A DNA stretch of 7,310 bases from positions 1 through 7,310 of the forward strand of contig JANLTP010000175.1 in the NCBI GenBank assembly GCA_031363055.1. Reading direction: 5' to 3'. The position numbers were made by a program, and so were the translations under genes. Origin of the DNA: JANLTP01 sp031363055. Lineage in GTDB: Bacteria > Pseudomonadota > Gammaproteobacteria > Burkholderiales > Burkholderiaceae_E. This document shows, piece after piece, positions 6,232 through 7,310 of this stretch (its first letter is position 1; every line of letters begins with the position of its first letter). The notes beneath the pieces were generated by a model. That model searched no databases and had not been told where the DNA came from. It saw only the letters and a list, made by a program, of their open reading frames with translations.

Positions 6232-6972
6232 TTATTGGCTTTTCGACGGTGGCGGTGGCGGCGCCATGGCGCCTGGCGGGCTGGTCGGTATTGCCGGCGC
6301 CATATTGCTGATCGCGCCTTGATTCGGGATATTGGCCGACGGCGAAGAATTCGACGGTTGATTCGCTGGGTACATCGGCGACACCTGGCCGGGCGTCGGC
6401 GGCGCAGCTTGGGCGGGCAGAGGCGCCGACGATGAGTTTTGCGGCATGACCGCGTTGACGGCGGCGGCACCAAACGGTGGCGCATTCGCCGGGCTGCCGC
6501 TCGATTGTCGGGTCTTGCCGACGCCGCTGCTTAATACCGACAAGTTGGCAACCGCAGGAGCAGGCAACTCGCTTCGCGCGCCGCCGCGTTCTATGATCAC
6601 GCTGGCGTTTTTGACGGCGACCAACTTGACGCCGTCGCTGATGGTTGAGCCGATCGCATAGAAGCGACCGGGCGCGCCGTCGACAGCCAGAATGGCACTT
6701 CCTTTTGAATCGCCTGCGGTAATACCGACCACCTGGATATTGCTGACGACGGCCGCTGGAATTCCGCCCGCCGCCACGGGTTGCCCGAACAACTCGAGCA
6801 GTGCCCTCGAATCGCCGGCGCCGCGTTGATCCGAGGCGGTATCGGTCGGCGCCACCGCCGCCCTGGGCGCGAGCAATTGCAGCGCCCAGAAGGCCGCTAT
6901 GGCGCACAAGCCGGCGAACAGCAACAAGCTGACCAGACCGGGCCAGAAATTAAAAGATGAAGCTTTTCTCAA
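6232..6972 (-). CDS. gspC: GspC-like type II secretion inner-membrane protein without PDZ domain
   Basis: A 246-residue protein built like GspC, the inner-membrane component that contacts the outer-membrane secretin GspD. A short cytoplasmic start (1-10) is followed by one membrane helix (about 11-34). The periplasmic homology-region domain spans about 56-140: LLELFGQPV, NIQVVGITAGDSKGSAILAVDG, GRFYAIGSTISDGVKLVAVKNASVIIERGG, ELPAP. This pattern of LFG, a strand with GI, an SAI strand, a Y-x-IG-x-x-I turn and a final VIIERGG strand is typical of the family. Residues 145-246 are a Ser/Pro/Ala/Asn-rich low-complexity tail ending in six prolines. A C-terminal PDZ domain, found in some GspC proteins, is absent. 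The start is TTG at 6972, with an in-frame stop four codons upstream and a weak GAGTGA before it. The gene is divergent from gspG. Confidence 0.82.
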   Translation of the reverse strand: MRKASSFNFWPGLVSLLLFAGLCAIAAFWALQLLAPRAAVAPTDTASDQRGAGDSRALLELFGQPVAAGGIPAAVVSNIQVVGITAGDSKGSAILAVDGAPGRFYAIGSTISDGVKLVAVKNASVIIERGGARSELPAPAVANLSVLSSGVGKTRQSSGSPANAPPFGAAAVNAVMPQNSSSAPLPAQAAPPTPGQVSPMYPANQPSNSSPSANIPNQGAISNMAPAIPTSPPGAMAPPPPPSKSQ

Positions 6973-7044
6973 GGTAACAATTCACTCAAACTTGACCACT
7001 CGTCGGCCGCAAACGACAGCACATGGTGCGCCGGGATCTGAGTC

Positions 7045-7074
7045 TTCAAATCGCCATAACGAGACTGTTATCAT
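7045..7074 (+). promoter_or_regulatory. Candidate gspG promoter with extended -10
   Basis: TTCAAA (7045-7050, four of six -35 bases) and TATCAT (7069-7074, five of six -10 bases) are 18 bp apart. The -10 is preceded by TGT, which makes an extended TGN element. The predicted start near 7081 would give a leader of about 115 nt before gspG. Confidence 0.5.
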
Positions 7075-7112
7075 AGCGCGACCCGTTGAAAGGTTCAGCA
7101 GGTGTTGGTTCG

Positions 7113-7136
7113 AACGGTCAATGCAACGGTCAACGC
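7113..7136. repeat. 12-bp tandem duplication in the gspG leader
   Basis: AACGGTCAATGC (7113-7124) is followed directly by AACGGTCAACGC (7125-7136), 11 of 12 bases identical. It lies downstream of the candidate gspG promoter, where a bound regulator could block transcription or where the RNA could be a target. It may also simply be a small duplication. Confidence 0.5.
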
Positions 7137-7196
7137 GTGTGTCCTCCGCACCCGCCTGGCGCCAGCCGGACCGCTTGCCTAGGTTGGGGATCTCGA

Positions 7197-7310
7197 ATGA
7201 TTTCGAAGAATGATGTTGCGATGAGCCGCCGAAATCCGGTGGTTCGGTGCAAGCAAGGTGTTCAACGTGGTTTCACGTTGATCGAAGTAATGGTGGTGAT
7301 CGTCATTCTG
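7197..7310 (+). CDS. gspG: Type II secretion major pseudopilin GspG, 5' end only
   Basis: The last 114 bases encode the first 38 residues of a prepilin-like protein and run off the window. GFTLIEVMVVIVIL is the class III prepilin signal: the prepilin peptidase cuts after the Gly and methylates the new N-terminal Phe, and the Glu at mature position 5 is needed for pseudopilus assembly. The close match to the GspG consensus, which reads FTLIEIMVVIVILG, plus the neighbouring gspC-like gene, points to the major pseudopilin rather than GspH-K or a type IV pilin. ATG at 7197 has a good ribosome site (GGGGA, 6-nt spacer) and gives a 25-residue leader. An in-frame ATG at 7221 would give the more usual short leader of 17 residues but has only a weak site. 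Confidence 0.9.
   Translation, partial: MISKNDVAMSRRNPVVRCKQGVQRGFTLIEVMVVIVIL

Larger units (their letters stand above)
6973..7196. other. Divergent intergenic region between the gspC-like gene and gspG
   Basis: This 224-bp spacer is the only sizeable gene-free stretch. It contains the likely gspG promoter (7045-7074), a 12-bp tandem repeat (7113-7136), a 10-bp perfect palindrome CTGGCGCCAG (7156-7165) and the gspG ribosome binding site GGGGA (7186-7190). Toward the gspC-like gene, TATGAT (7075-7070 on the minus strand) could be a -10, but no matching -35 is evident. A frame is open on the plus strand through this region, but its product is low-complexity and unlike a protein. Confidence 0.6.

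Noticed and set aside
6231..6485. 85-residue N-terminal extension of the TetR protein
   Set aside because: It is Arg-rich translation of the gspC-like 3' region in a different frame. TetR proteins are about 200 residues and need no such extension.
6011..6907. Minus-strand 298-residue open frame in the gspC-like/tetR region
   Set aside because: It is the third frame of GC-rich coding DNA, very rich in Arg and Gly, overlapping two genes with recognisable domains.
6899..7213. Plus-strand 104-residue open frame across the divergent intergenic region
   Set aside because: It begins inside the gspC-like gene, has no domain or plausible ribosome site, and overlaps the gspG start in another frame.

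Overview
The window looks like a piece of ordinary proteobacterial chromosome. A betaproteobacterium is my best guess, with a gammaproteobacterium as the alternative. The reasons are an E. coli-like ThyA of 264 residues, an overlapping thyA-folA pair, type II secretion genes (a gspC-like gene and gspG), a periplasmic peptide-type binding protein, and moderately high GC. I see no transposase, integrase, phage gene, CRISPR array or toxin-antitoxin pair. Coding density is high and the longest gene-free stretch is about 224 bp.

Layout, left to right. At 1-434 (minus) is the N-terminal two thirds of an SRAP-domain protein (YedK/HMCES family), cut by the window edge. Just upstream of it on the same strand is a complete tRNA-Arg(CCU) at 462-537. 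A short AT-rich spacer holding two identical 10-bp sites exactly 20 bp apart separates the tRNA from two plus-strand genes: a small flavodoxin-fold protein (620-1171) and a binuclear-metal amidohydrolase (1226-2458). A perfect 12-bp stem-loop (2497-2526) lies between the amidohydrolase and a convergent family 5 extracellular solute-binding protein (2546-4129, minus).

The rest of the minus strand, read in the direction of transcription, is a gspC-like type II secretion gene (6972 to 6232), a TetR-family regulator that probably starts one base after the gspC-like stop codon (6230 to 5601), thyA (5491 to 4697), folA (4700 to 4197, overlapping thyA by 4 nt) and then the solute-binding protein gene. 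At the right end, divergent from the gspC-like gene, the first codons of the major pseudopilin gene gspG run off the window.

Functional links. thyA and folA form one metabolic unit: ThyA turns methylene-tetrahydrofolate into dihydrofolate and FolA reduces it back. The gspC-like gene and gspG mark the edge of a type II secretion cluster that should continue to the right. The amidohydrolase and the solute-binding protein could both act on peptides, but they converge and nothing in the sequence ties them together.

I do not find a previously undescribed system here. The most interesting signals are small and regulatory: a promoter that seems to place the thyA transcript start at its ATG (a possible leaderless mRNA), the paired 10-bp sites by the tRNA, the 13-bp repeats between tetR and thyA, and the near-zero spacing of a TetR gene to a secretion gene. 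At least three genes use TTG starts.
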